From Corythucha ciliata (Eukaryota; Arthropoda; Insecta; Hemiptera; Tingidae): DNA of 64,000 bases. The stretch lies in assembly GCA_038030265.1 (NCBI GenBank), contig CM075941.1, positions 11,098,001-11,162,000 of the forward strand, given 5' to 3'. Positions 35,193 through 45,679 of this stretch are shown piece by piece (the stretch's first letter is position 1; every line of letters starts with the position of its first letter). Under the pieces are notes generated by a model. The model did not search any database. It worked only from the letters and a program-made list of their open reading frames with translations, and was not told where the DNA came from. Made by a program: the position numbers and the translations under genes.

Positions 35193-36173
35193 AACGTGAA
35201 TACGTTTCAGGGAAGTACAGGGGTCAATGCGGCAGAAGTGGTAAAATGGGTCTCACAGCGCGTGCGCCGCCTAGTGTTGGTGGTGCTGGGTGGAGCGTGT
35301 TAGGATCACCAAGACTCCAACTCAAGCTCAACTGCCACTGCCAGTGGCCAGCCAAAGCCGCTTTCAATTTCTAATACTTGTTAATCTTTAAATTAGTTAA
35401 AATATTTCTCTACTGCTCTGTTGACGGCTGGTTAAGAGAGAATGTCATCATAGGCAATGCTGATGAGCAGTCATTTTTAAGGAATTATCAATTATTTTAC
35501 CTTTTTCAAGGCAAAAACCACTGTCATCTCTTCCTGCTTGAAGTAAAAGACAACAGTACGAGTAGTGGAGACCGGGGACAAACGTAACATGGGTACAAAA
35601 GTAACACAGTCGTTTGTAAAAACTGCACTAGATCAAGTTCAGAGCGTTAACTCGGTCTCCCACAAGTCAGTCAGTTAATAATCCCTTTCAGTGCGATACT
35701 TTGGCCTGGGGAGGGCAAATCGAATTGTGGGGTTCAAAGTAACTTCCTGTAAATTTCCGTTATTTTTGTAAAACAACGAAACCGCGTTAGACCGTTTTTC
35801 TTTTTAGTTATGTATTCTACACACTACTGGCGTCAATTTTTGTTTATCATTCGGCATAGCGATGCTGTGATAACGTTATTTCGAATTCACCGTTTAGGGA
35901 CAAAAGTAACAGTTGGTTCTGGGGTCGGAAGGGTAATGTTACTTTACGTGGTAAAAAATGGATCATTGGGGCTGAAGTAACAGTTTTATTCTACACTATC
36001 CAATTCAGAAGGTCACGATCAGCGTTTTTTAAAAAAATGTTACCTTTTGTCCCTTGTTGTTTGGGGTGAGATTGGCCGGTTGAAATAGAGGCTGACGGGA
36101 TTTTTTTTTTTCATGAAAAACAGGAAAAAATTCATCTTAATTTGAATGAAACGCACTAAAACGTATTCACGTT
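35193..36173. mobile_element. Possible TTAA-flanked TIR element
   Basis: CGTGAATACGTTT after TTAA (35191) is mirrored by AAACGTATTCACG before TTAA near 36173. The interior repeats ACAAAAGTAACA-type words and has no ORF of note. A direct repeat GCGTAATTTTGTC...CATTAACAGTTTTT lies at 35164-35192 and 36205-36233, so other explanations remain. Confidence 0.45.
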
Positions 36174-37019
36174 AAACTCGGGTCCGTGGACCTAACGATT
36201 TTTGCGTAATTTTGTCCCATTAACAGTTTTTTGGTCATTACCATGCCTCGAAATAAATAATTGCATAAAGGCGTGTCCACACATGTGTCCGTATTGGACA
36301 AATCGTACTCCAACCACCAAAATTTAAAGCTTAGCGCTATTTTTCTGGTGGTGAACTTCTCAGGTTTTGCCCTTAATAAAAGTTTTTAGGCCGCAGGCTA
36401 AAACGAAAGTTTACCAGCAATGGAGCTAGTTTTTGACGGGAAAGGACCCTCTTTGGAAGCTCAGAATCTGTGCATATTCATTTTGTGGGGTTGGAAAATC
36501 CCTCCTCGTGGGTTTGGCCCTCTCAGAAAATGAACTTATTAGGGTTTCCACCTTTAAGAGCCCACTTCGCTAGCCTAGCTCTTTAACAATTAATTTCGCT
36601 GGGTTTAGTAATTGATAAAACTAATTTCGTGGCTTTGGCTCTTTAAAAAACCACTTTTTATAGTCAGGAATTCCCCCCCCCCCCTAAAGGGGAACTTACG
36701 CTTTAATAAGTATAAGGGCCTCCGCACTCGGGCCCATTTTTAAGTTTGAAGCGCCACTGTGGCGCTGCTAATAGCGGAATATTAAATTGAATGGGGATGC
36801 GCACACGGAGACACTTTAGAAGCGTTTCAAACAAAGTGGCTCGAAGTGGCGGACGCCGAGTGGCGCTTCTTCAATGCACGCGAGGCCACTTGATGGCACT
36901 TTTCATTTAGTGGCGCCACAGGGAAGCGGAGTACGACCATTTCGTAGCGCTTGGATATTACTTTATTTTTTCTTTTTTTAAATTGTTAGTAGAATCGCTC
37001 AAACTACGAGGGTTAGTGG
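36174..37019. other. Intergenic, family C units and GTGGCGC-rich stretch
   Basis: Family C-like units at 36480-36660 are followed by a C run at 36675-36684. A 36720-36950 stretch is rich in GTGGCGC / GCGCCAC words. No gene was seen. Confidence 0.4.
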
Positions 37020-37237
37020 ATAAAGCACGCATAAATCTGTAGCCGCAGGAGCCTACATCGTCTGTCTTCCCTCGTTGAGGTTCGTCAAAAACGGACCGGT
37101 TTCGGCTGCTCGCCATCTTCAGCTTTTGGTTTTCCAACTGAAACGCTGAAGATGAGTAGCCGAAACCGGTCTGTTTTTGACGAACCTCAACGAGGGAATA
37201 CAGATGATGTACGGCTACAGATTTATGCATGCTTTAT
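37020..37237. mobile_element. Palindromic MITE downstream of annexin
   Basis: The arms pair over about 100 bp: GCATAAATCTGTAGCCG, CCCTCGTTGAGGTTCGTC and GACCGGTTTCGGCT in the left arm are mirrored in the right. The right end supplies AATAAA on the minus strand (37233-37238), a possible polyadenylation signal for the annexin gene. Confidence 0.8.
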
Positions 37238-37412
37238 TACTTTCTTTATGGAACGTCTTGAAGAGGAGGGGGAAGCACCCCCTACGAAAATAAAGCATGG
37301 CTATGCGATCAAACCATGTTGAATGCGGCGATTTACTAATTTGTTTGGTAACGCTTCAGTCGTAAATTGAAAGAAATGACAAATTGATTTTCTATTCGTG
37401 CGTTTCATACTG

Positions 37413-38820
37413 TCAAACATCCATTAAAGTTAAGAGTAAAGCTTTCGCGTTGCCATCAAAGCTTCTTTTTATCGTGTCTTGAATTTTCTCTCCTCGTATT
37501 TCGTAATACAACTGAACTGCATTTCGGAAGAATACCTAAGAATGGAGAGGGGGTTTTAGTGGGAATTCTTTTGTCTGCAAGAGCATATACGAACTATAGT
37601 CCTTGTTTGACGTAGAATCAGTAAACAGTTGAGAAAGGTTTGATGATTTCTGGACGCACACTTGGCGAGTATTTTGGCGCAGTAAAGCTGCGGGTTTATT
37701 ATTGCCTCGACTGAAAAAAAAAAGAAAAAAAGTGGGTCTTTAGGTTGTCGTGAGCACCTTTACAGTTACCCAAAAATTACTTAGCGCTCTTAACCACAGT
37801 CGTTGTCGTTCGGGCATTTCCCCCCCTAAACTCGACTCGCATCCTCTCCCAGTTAGCCTTTTATACTCGGTGATCACTGCTCGTATGTGGTCGTAAGGGC
37901 GTTGCCGGATTATGGCGTAAATAGCCGGTTCGGATTCGTCTCCGAATTGAGTTCCGATCCCAAATTTTACTAAGTCCTGTTCCACCAGGAAGGATATAGA
38001 GAGATGTCGAATTTTTAGGATAAAGACGTGTTTGCCTGAGCATCGCTATAGACTTGAATGGGTGACAAGTGGCCTTCCTGTCGAAAGGGATTGATGATTT
38101 GTTGTACCAATCGAGAGCAATCAGGGTTTAAATTGTCATCCAACTTTTGTTTTAGAAGTCCGTATCCTATACATATTTTAAATATTTATTTAATACCCCC
38201 ACGTAAAACGAACACTTACTTTTGTGATAAGCTTCTAGAATTGATCTCGCATCGAAATTGCTCCTCTCACATAAATGGTACAAGACGTAGTCGTGTCGCG
38301 GTGTCGGAAACTCCTAAAATAACGTCCAAATTTGATTATTCTATCAAAAAAACGATTTTTTTGTTCACGTACGTTCAACGCATTTTCGAGGTTTTTTACC
38401 AAAAAAATCACCGGGTCCACGATGACCGACTGACTCGTAAATTCGAAATCCCCGGCCAAATCGGCCCTTATATCGTGCGACAGCTTCTAAACCGTTTGAT
38501 TCATTCTTTGATTGGGTAGACACTTTATTTATTAAAAAAAAAAAAATATATACTCTTGACGTGTACTCCCTGTAGGCTTTTATCAGTCGAACCCGTCGAC
38601 AATGATTCAAGTTTCCGAGAATGTCGGTTATAATGGAGTCCGCCTGCTTCCCTTTCATGGCGCGATATAAAAATTTTGCTTCATTTTCCGCGTTCCAATT
38701 AATTTTCTTTTCATCTAAATATTACGTTAGATATAAAGGTAGCAAGGGAGGAGGAATGAACACCTTACCGATCGTGAAGGTGTTTCGTTGTTGACAATGG
38801 TGAAACATGAACGTATCCAT
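37413..38820 (-). CDS. Annexin lacking canonical calcium loops
   Basis: Eight exons (minus): 38820-38769, 38714-38554, 38486-38373, 38313-38220, 38166-38036, 37976-37781, 37710-37591 and 37516-37413. All are in frame, giving 323 residues, the usual annexin length. All four repeats can be followed. Repeat I has FLYRAMKGKQADSIITDIL...IKAYREYTSRKLSHDIRADLAGDFE. Repeat III has DAQDLVKFGIGTQFGDESE...VITEYKRLTGRG. Repeat IV ends LYYEIRGEKIQDTIKR...LLTLMDV. The type II calcium signature MKGxGTDE is degraded (MKGKQADS in repeat I; absent in II and IV), so calcium-dependent phospholipid binding may be weak or lost. Intron 5 (37977-38035, 59 bp) appears GC-AG. The gene starts 264 bp after the CREG1 stop on the same strand. 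Confidence 0.87.
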
Positions 38821-39083
38821 ATATTGGACTGAATGTTACTTTTTTTTTAAGGGTGACATCATTGTTCGGGAAAATTATGATGATTGTGTGTCGATAAAAA
38901 TTTTTGTTGACTTCAATCATCGCTACGGTTACCGGCTCTTACGTTAGACTAGTTGTGGGGACGTGGGTAGTAGCTAGCTTGTAGGGTGAGAGGAAGAGTA
39001 AGAAAAAGAAAAAATTCAATTCAAGCTGGTTATTTTATTTTAAATTTGAACAACATGGGCTGAATAAGTGTTAAGCCTCGGGT

Positions 39084-39990
39084 TTAGTATTCGTGCGGGA
39101 TAGCTGACATGTACTCCTCAACCGATGGATATCCCGAGTGGGGTCCTTTAGGACTAGCCGTAACGCGGAGGTTCTTAACGTGGAGTTTGGCTACGACGAA
39201 TCCATGGTCTGAAACAAAATTTTAAAAATGTTGCAACACTGCGTCAAAAACTAGTTGAAATGATTTCGCTCGTTACCTTTAGGCCAGAGAAGCATTTCAG
39301 GGTGGCGGGCGAACAGGCTCTTTTGCGCCAATTCGTGTTCTTTGGTGTCGGGTTTCACCTGTAATTAAATTTTAGATCGAATTTTCAGATAGACGGTGGC
39401 TCTCATTGTGTGACATTTGTAAACAACCCACCAATTCAAATTCGCCCACGAGTGTAATTTGAGGGCAGGCTGGGTTTGAAACGTCTACATTTTTGCTCGC
39501 ACAGTAGGGAGATTGAGCCAGGGTCATAGTCATGAAGCTGCGAGGGTCGATCTGAAAATACACAAAAAAAATTTTTTTTTAAGGGCGATACATTTTCCCC
39601 GCCTCTCACTAATGGGATTTTATTCACCTGAAGTTCTTTAACGAGAGGGTCCCAAAGAGTGGTGTACATGTAGGGAACTCCGGTACCGGCATCACTAATC
39701 GCTATGACGCGTCCGGTGGGATAGCCTGGGTGGGGCGGTTTTTGCGAAATATGTCCGAGAGTGGCCCAGTCTAACGAAAGTGGTCATATTTTAAAACAAA
39801 TCGGTTCAAATCGAATGAAAAAATACAAACCTGATTTACTGACGATAAATCTGGCGATTTTAGCGAAGTCGAATTTTTCAGCGACGAGTCCGAGTCCTTC
39901 GCTTTTCTTTTCCCCGACTGGGAAAACTGGTGAGATCGGTGAAGCTGAGGCCGAAGCCGCGATCAAAAGTAAAGCGCCGAAGTAGTGCAT
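39084..39990 (-). CDS. CREG1: CREG1-like secreted/lysosomal glycoprotein
   Basis: Five exons: 39990-39831, 39770-39628, 39551-39432, 39358-39277 and 39208-39084, all in frame, giving 209 residues. Residues 1-17 form a signal peptide (hydrophobic GALLLIAASASASP). Family blocks follow: DFAKIARFIV, DWATLGHIS, GRVIAISDAGTGVPYMYTT, FMTMTLAQSPYC, CPQITLVGEFELV, ELAQKSLFARHPEMLLWP, and GFVVAKLHVKNLRV with the SVEEYM tail. CREG1 is a flavin-reductase-like split beta-barrel dimer without cofactor, found in the endolysosome and secreted. A minus-strand AATAAA (39034-39039) lies 45 bp after the stop. Confidence 0.93.
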
Positions 39991-40039
39991 TTTCTCTGTG
40001 CGTCTAGAGCGAGTGTTTGATGCACTTTTGATTGTGAAC

Positions 40040-40049
40040 GAGCTATATA
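40040..40049 (-). promoter_or_regulatory. Candidate TATA box for CREG1
   Basis: A TTTATATAG stretch on the minus strand, about 50 bp before the CREG1 ATG. The same bases also read TATATAAA on the plus strand, so direction is not decided by sequence. Confidence 0.4.
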
Positions 40050-40059
40050 AAGGAGTTTT

Positions 40060-41370
40060 ACTCGCAAAAATTCATCTTAACCGGTTCTTCCCTTCTCTAT
40101 CTTTTCTCTCTATTCTTTTATTCGCTAATCTATTCCAGTGATTCACCTTTTTTCCTCCTAGATTTTTGACCTCCGTGGATTCCCCTTATTAATTTTCATT
40201 TTCCTCAAGTTTGATACGCTCTTGAAACAAGGGAAAGAGCGTTGAATCTTGTAGGTGTGGTTTAACCACAAGGAAAGTAAACGTCACGCGCAGTTATATC
40301 AATTTTTAATTTTTATTCAATTCTTTTATTTTGTCGTAATTAATTAAATTGACGTCTCTTCCGAGAAACGGGTGTTTTCTGCCGACACTTGGAAAAGGAG
40401 TGTCTTTTAGAATAATAAAAAATTAATGAAGCTCTTCGAATTCAAATAGGTACGACACTTTGAAGTCTTCTTGTTGCCGCATCCCCTCCCCCTCCCCGCC
40501 GAGACATGCATACTCAGTTTAGTGGCGCCGGAACGAGTTCTATACACAGTGGGATACGATGTTTTTGTTGTTGTGTTTTTTTTTGTTATCGCAAAATGTT
40601 CAGTCAACTTAGGTAGGAACTATCATTTAATTGTACAGACCTATCGAAAAGCAATCAGGGCTGAAATTGCCTTGAGTTGTAGTCCGGAATTTAACGACAT
40701 CAACTCTGCAAATAATTATTAAGCGATGACACTTTTTAGAACTGTACAAGATAATTTTAAGACCAGTTACCCGCCTGTTTACGCATACACCAGGACAGCA
40801 CAGCCCATCACCCAGAAGTGGTGGACCTAAGCCTTAGTATGGATGATAAGTATATAAGATTTGAAGTAAATACTGCCCTGGCTGTTTTTACTACAACCAG
40901 ACTTTACTACAACAAATTTTCCAGTTTAATTTTTGTGTTTTTTCTATCACACAGTATAATAAGACTGTTTGGTTACGCCATAAAAATAGAAACTTTTTAA
41001 CAGAAACGCCAAGCCCTCATCGGAAAACACTCGATTCCATCCTAATTGTCCTTGTGGGCGGCAACTGAGCATTAAAAACTTACAGTTCATCCCCAAAATT
41101 TGATTTCCAGGTTCAATAGCTGGGAATTAAGCTAATGATGCAGGATTTATACGCTGTATAAAGTCCCATTTTTCATAGGAGCTCGTAGGATCATAAATTG
41201 TGAACTTTACCCCTCAAACTGACAATCCGTTTACAGGAAAACTGAAAATTCAGCCTCAAAATGTGGAGGTCCGAGCCCGGAAATCCGCTACAAAATCACC
41301 ATTTTTCGACGAAAACGGTCAAATTCGTAGAAACTGACAGTTCACTCTAGTCACTGACGCTTCCGAATCC
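40060..41370. other. Intergenic upstream of CREG1
   Basis: No gene was recognised. Loose family B-like phrases (AACTGACAATCC, GAAACTGACAG) occur at 41080-41350. Confidence 0.4.
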
Positions 41371-41449
41371 AAATTAGATAAGTAGCCATAGTTGCCTACG
41401 TTGTGTGTATGACTGACAACGTAGGCAACTACGGCTACTTATCTAATTT
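41371..41449. repeat. Near-perfect 34-bp stem, 11-nt loop hairpin
   Basis: 41371-41404 pairs with 41416-41449 with one mismatch; the arm contains AGTTGCCTACGTTGT. Size and symmetry suit a miRNA-like precursor or a tiny MITE. It lies 22 bp before a mariner-type MITE. Confidence 0.85.
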
Positions 41450-41471
41450 GTATTATTGCACGCCTTGTATA

Positions 41472-41907
41472 CAGGGTGAGTCAGATAACATGGATCAGCC
41501 ACTTTTCTCCGTTATTTTAGCTGATTTAAAAATGTTGCTGGGGGGTGACCCCCCTCAATTTTTATCGTGAATTTCAAATTTAACATTAAACAAATTTTAC
41601 GGGCTCCTGAAGTACCTTAAATTGGACTCATCTTTCTTATTTTAAATTATAAGCTATATTTTTTAATTTTTATTTGAAATCCTCGTATTTTTTAAATTAC
41701 TTTTCGCTTCGAGCTAAATTTTATTTGACGGACTTCTAATTCAAAATAAGAAAGTTGAGTCCAATTTAAGGTACTTCAGGAGCCCGTAAAATTTGTTAAA
41801 CTTGAAATTCACGGTAAAAATTGAGGGGGGGTCACCCCAAGCAACATTTTAAAATCAGCTAAAATAACGGGGAAAAGTGGCTGATCCATGTTATCTGACT
41901 CACCCTG
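41472..41907. mobile_element. Mariner-type MITE with ~190-bp TIRs
   Basis: Ends CAGGGTGAGTCAGATAACAT and complement, each next to TA. Arms remain nearly complementary through AAATTTTACGGGCTCCTGAA. The middle 50-60 bp is AT-rich. Confidence 0.85.
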
Positions 41908-42728
41908 TATACATATAACGATGTTACTAATCCTAGCCTTCCGAATCCGTTATGTGCCCTCAGGTGCTAATTATTTGGCCACAAAACCGAAAATTTTAAC
42001 CGGTTTTATCCACTGCGGCACCTCTCCCCTCCAAAGTTAACATTTGACATAATTCGTCAACCAGAGTAGCTATAGAATGATTCCTTTTGGTACTTCCGTT
42101 TGGTAGCAGTCCTAAAAAATTTCGCTCCGGCAACTGGCGGTCGGAAAGACTGCCTTTCATTTTGTATACGGATACCGTAAGCCGTCCCAGAAGTAGTAAT
42201 GTTGAGACCATGATTTGTTTCGTTATAGTCTAGTAAAATAAGAACTAAAAAGGGGGGTCAGGTTGCAATAATTAGGGTAGATGATATTTTTTTTTATGTT
42301 GTCTGGGATGGTGCAGGTATAGTGTGTTCAAATTGTTGACCTCGAAAGACATTGGGATCACTATGGAATTCTCGAAAAACCACAAAAATGTGGGACTTTT
42401 TGAGGGTTTTGGCTCTTTCTCGCTAAACTAGCCATTTTTCGGTTGTGGCTTCGAAGTAACTTTTCAAAGTTGAGAAAATTTCTGAAAAAACCAGCCTAAA
42501 GCGGGTTCTAAATGTATTATCGTTTCCAAGATACAGCTCGTCAAATTTAGGCAAATTTGTCAACAGTCCAAAATGCTGTCTATGGTTCTTCGTTTTCGTT
42601 AGCTGTGACATTGTAGAAACCTTTAATGATCACAATAGTACTAATTATTTTGCTAGACTAGACTGAATCTTCAAAAATGAGGCCAAACGATATGTTATCC
42701 CCAATGTTTTGATAGTGGTGGGGTTTGA
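41908..42728. other. Intergenic, no gene recognised
   Basis: The minus ORFs at 41996-42211 and 42423-42611 have no recognisable family. Confidence 0.35.
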
Positions 42729-43617
42729 TAGTGGTTTTCAACCAATACGTGGTGGCGGGCTGGCTGGGTCACCGTCCGTTATCCACACTTGGGTCGCGAT
42801 CCATAATTTTGTCCTAGAGGGCCGTGCCCTCCCCACTATTTTATGTTTTGCAACTGTTAATTTCTTTATTCACCTGAGGCTGCATAGTTCAAGTTTATTA
42901 TTTCATTCACCCATTTCAAATTTCAGAGAGAGCGTGAAACAGTGCTCTCAGGCAAAAAGTCAAATCGAGACGGGAAAGTCAATCCTAAAATCCCCAGGTA
43001 CCCTGCTTTCGAACATCTAATTTGGTCCGAGGAACTAATATGTTGTATAATCGTGAGATATAATCACAGAATTTGTGGCGTATATATCTTAATAAAACGG
43101 CAAGGCCCGACGCGACGCCTTTTGTGGAGCCTGCCACATGCTGAAAGACTTGCAGCATATTTTTATGCACTGCTCTCGATACGCCTCCTGTTGAGAGAGA
43201 TCATGCAGGACCAATTACGTTATAGTTTACACAAATTGAAAGCTCAGTAAATTCCATACAGCGTTCACCCAGTGTGTTCAGTGTGTCACCCATTAGTTGA
43301 ATATCTAAATAGTGTTGATTTCCGTGTATACCCATAATATTTATATCGATAGATGATATAAAAATAACATCTACCACTGAAAGCCCAAATTTCCCCGGCT
43401 TTCGACAGCTATAATGTTTTCTGATATGGTGAATGTGACAGTCCCGTTGAGTTTGGGTTTTCGGTATAGGATTCGGGCTTTCACAGTAACGTGTATAGTC
43501 ACTGCAAGCCCAAATGCCCCCCCCCCCCAGGCCTAAATAGTATATTATGCACATGGGTCGCGAAGAATTATAGCAGAATTTAGAGGGTCGCGAGCCGCAA
43601 AAGATTGAAAACCACTA
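42729..43617. mobile_element. hAT-like non-autonomous element
   Basis: TAGTGGTTTTCAACC at the left and its near complement before 43617 match the classic hAT terminus CAGTGGTTCTCAACC. TGGGTCGCGA recurs in both subterminal regions. Interior ORFs are not recognised. No clean 8-bp duplication remains. Confidence 0.65.
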
Positions 43618-43664
43618 CTTTATAGGACGAAATACATATAGCAAAATACTCCCGTGGTTAGAGA

Positions 43665-43902
43665 ACCTTTAAAACACAGGTACTGCAACACGGATTTCAG
43701 CGCCATATTTGGTCCCTCAGTCGTTAGGGTAAACACAATATCATGAATTAAAAAATTGTCATCGTAGCAGCAAACAAACGCGGAATGCGGTCGAAATAAA
43801 TAAAAATATCCTACTTGTCAATGATATCAAGTGACAATTATAATCATATGAGGGACCAAGTATGGCGCCGATTTTCGTGTTGCAGTACTCGGGTTTTATA
43901 GT
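43665..43902. mobile_element. Short MITE (TACTGCAACACG arms)
   Basis: 43681-43720 (TACTGCAACACGGATTTCAG..., GGTCCCTCA) is mirrored at 43848-43887 with few changes. The 110-bp centre is AT-rich. Confidence 0.75.
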
Positions 43903-43959
43903 GCCTTACCGTGGTGAGGTCCATAATCTCCTTATTTTCTATATAATTTTGGTGATTTG

Positions 43960-44565
43960 TAGTGATTTTTTTACCAGTTCAAGCCATATTACCCCCCCCC
44001 CCCGCCCAACCAAGTCGAAACGACCGATTTGGCCCAATGCAATACCAAACGAGGTCGTATGACTACTGATTTTTTTGCCAAAGCGCGTCCCACTCAATTA
44101 GTTTCTTCGAGAGTTATCGTACACAGACTTACTTCCACCCCGGGGGCACCACCCCTCCCCCTTGACTTTGTCAAACAATTAAAATGGTAATCAAAGGCTA
44201 GTCTAACATGGAGTATACGTACCGAATACGATGCTTCTAGAATCAACTGGTGATTTTTAGTGATTTCTTGACCATTTCAAGCCCTACTCCCCCCCCCTCC
44301 ATCTTGACCGATTTGGCCCATGTGCAATACCGACCGGGGTCTTATGACTACTGATTTTTGTGCCAAACCGCGTTCCGCTAAATTAACTTCTACGAGAGTT
44401 ATCGTGCTAACAAGAAAACGGCCGTATATATAATATATATGAATTCCGGAGACCACTTAATTCGTGTTCTAGAGGTTCTGAAACATGAAAAAAACATGAC
44501 ATGACCCATGTTTGCCGCCATCACGACGAGACCAATAGTGCATTTTCAGAATGAAATGCACTAAA
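43960..44565. repeat. Interspersed repeat: internal duplication plus empty site of mariner insertion
   Basis: 43965-44130 and 44262-44412 are diverged direct copies (GACTACTGATTTTT, CGAGAGTTATCGT). 44395-44565 matches the two flanks of the 12111-15432 element (GTGCTAACAAG before; ATTCGTGTTCTAG, GGTTCTGAAAC and TGCATTTT after) without the element. Confidence 0.65.
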
Positions 44566-45679
44566 AGACAATGGACACAATGGCTATTCCATCCTGATCA
44601 CTGAGGATGCACTTGTAGAGTGAAACCGGTCTGGCAGAAATAAATAATTTTGGCAGTGGAGACGACATCATTCACAAATAATGAGATTCCGTTTGAGCCA
44701 AAATGTGTGACGAACTCCAGTTGAACAACTTTGCGTCGGACCGGAAGACGCGAAGAGCAAGACGGTACGATAGAGCTATATTGACCAGAGAATAGACCTA
44801 TATTGACCATTAGTTCGTGGTCTGTTGTGGCCTAAAATGATGTGGGTGACCTCAACGAGACCTCACAATGCCTCATGAAGCCATTCATAAATGTCCTTTC
44901 GGGATTTAAGGGGAACTAAAAGCCCTCCTCCCTGTGAGAACATCACTGGATAAATGTCGCCTTATACCGAGGAGTCCTTCACTAACCAGCGGCGTAGCGT
45001 GCCCTTTGTCGATGGGTATCCCTCTACATCCTTCCTGAAAGGTCACCTCAACAACAACGAAGTGAAAAAAACCTTCACGCTTTGTTTCAAGAGGAACTGT
45101 GGGCTGTAACATAACATAAGTACGTACGACGTACAGAGCATTGCTACAATTTGATGCAGACATACTCCATGGTCTTTCGACCGTTAGAGTAGTCTATACT
45201 TCATTCATCTCTAGTTTTACAAAGTTTTATTCACAAATAAATAAATGTATTTAAACAAAGTGACATATTTAATTTCCTTCAATATACACCCTGTGGAGTT
45301 ACACTCAATACGATTACGATTTACCAAAAACTGCCTATATCAATGAAATATAAGAATAGGATATGAGCGACGAATAATAAGGAGTTATTTAGTACATTTA
45401 GAAGAATTTTTATAATATTATTGTGAATAATTTAGAATATTCAGAATACACATATTAAGAATTGAATTTATTAAATATGATATTAAAGAATACTAAGGAA
45501 TATTTGGTACATTCAAGTGAATTTTTAGAATATTACTATGAATAATTTAGTTTATTTCAGAATTGAATTTAATTAAATCGTTAAAAGTAGTTATCGTATC
45601 AGTACAATTTTCCGCAACAAAAACTTCTTTCAGTGTGGTAGCAACAGTGTGGTAGCGTTTGCTACCACACTTTCTTATT
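44566..45679. other. Intergenic, no gene recognised
   Basis: AT-rich. A tandem-like GAATTTTTATAATATTA/GAATAATTTAG phrase recurs at 45400-45560. The inverted GTGTGGTAGC / GCTACCACAC pair lies at 45645-45672 at the end of the LINE. Confidence 0.4.

Noticed and set aside
40540..40575. Another CACAGTG heptamer
   Set aside because: No nonamer-like block at 12 or 23 bp and no associated transposase; expected by chance in 64 kb.
43201..43554. 117-codon minus-strand ORF
   Set aside because: Lies inside the hAT-like element and has no transposase motif; it begins in a poly-G tract.
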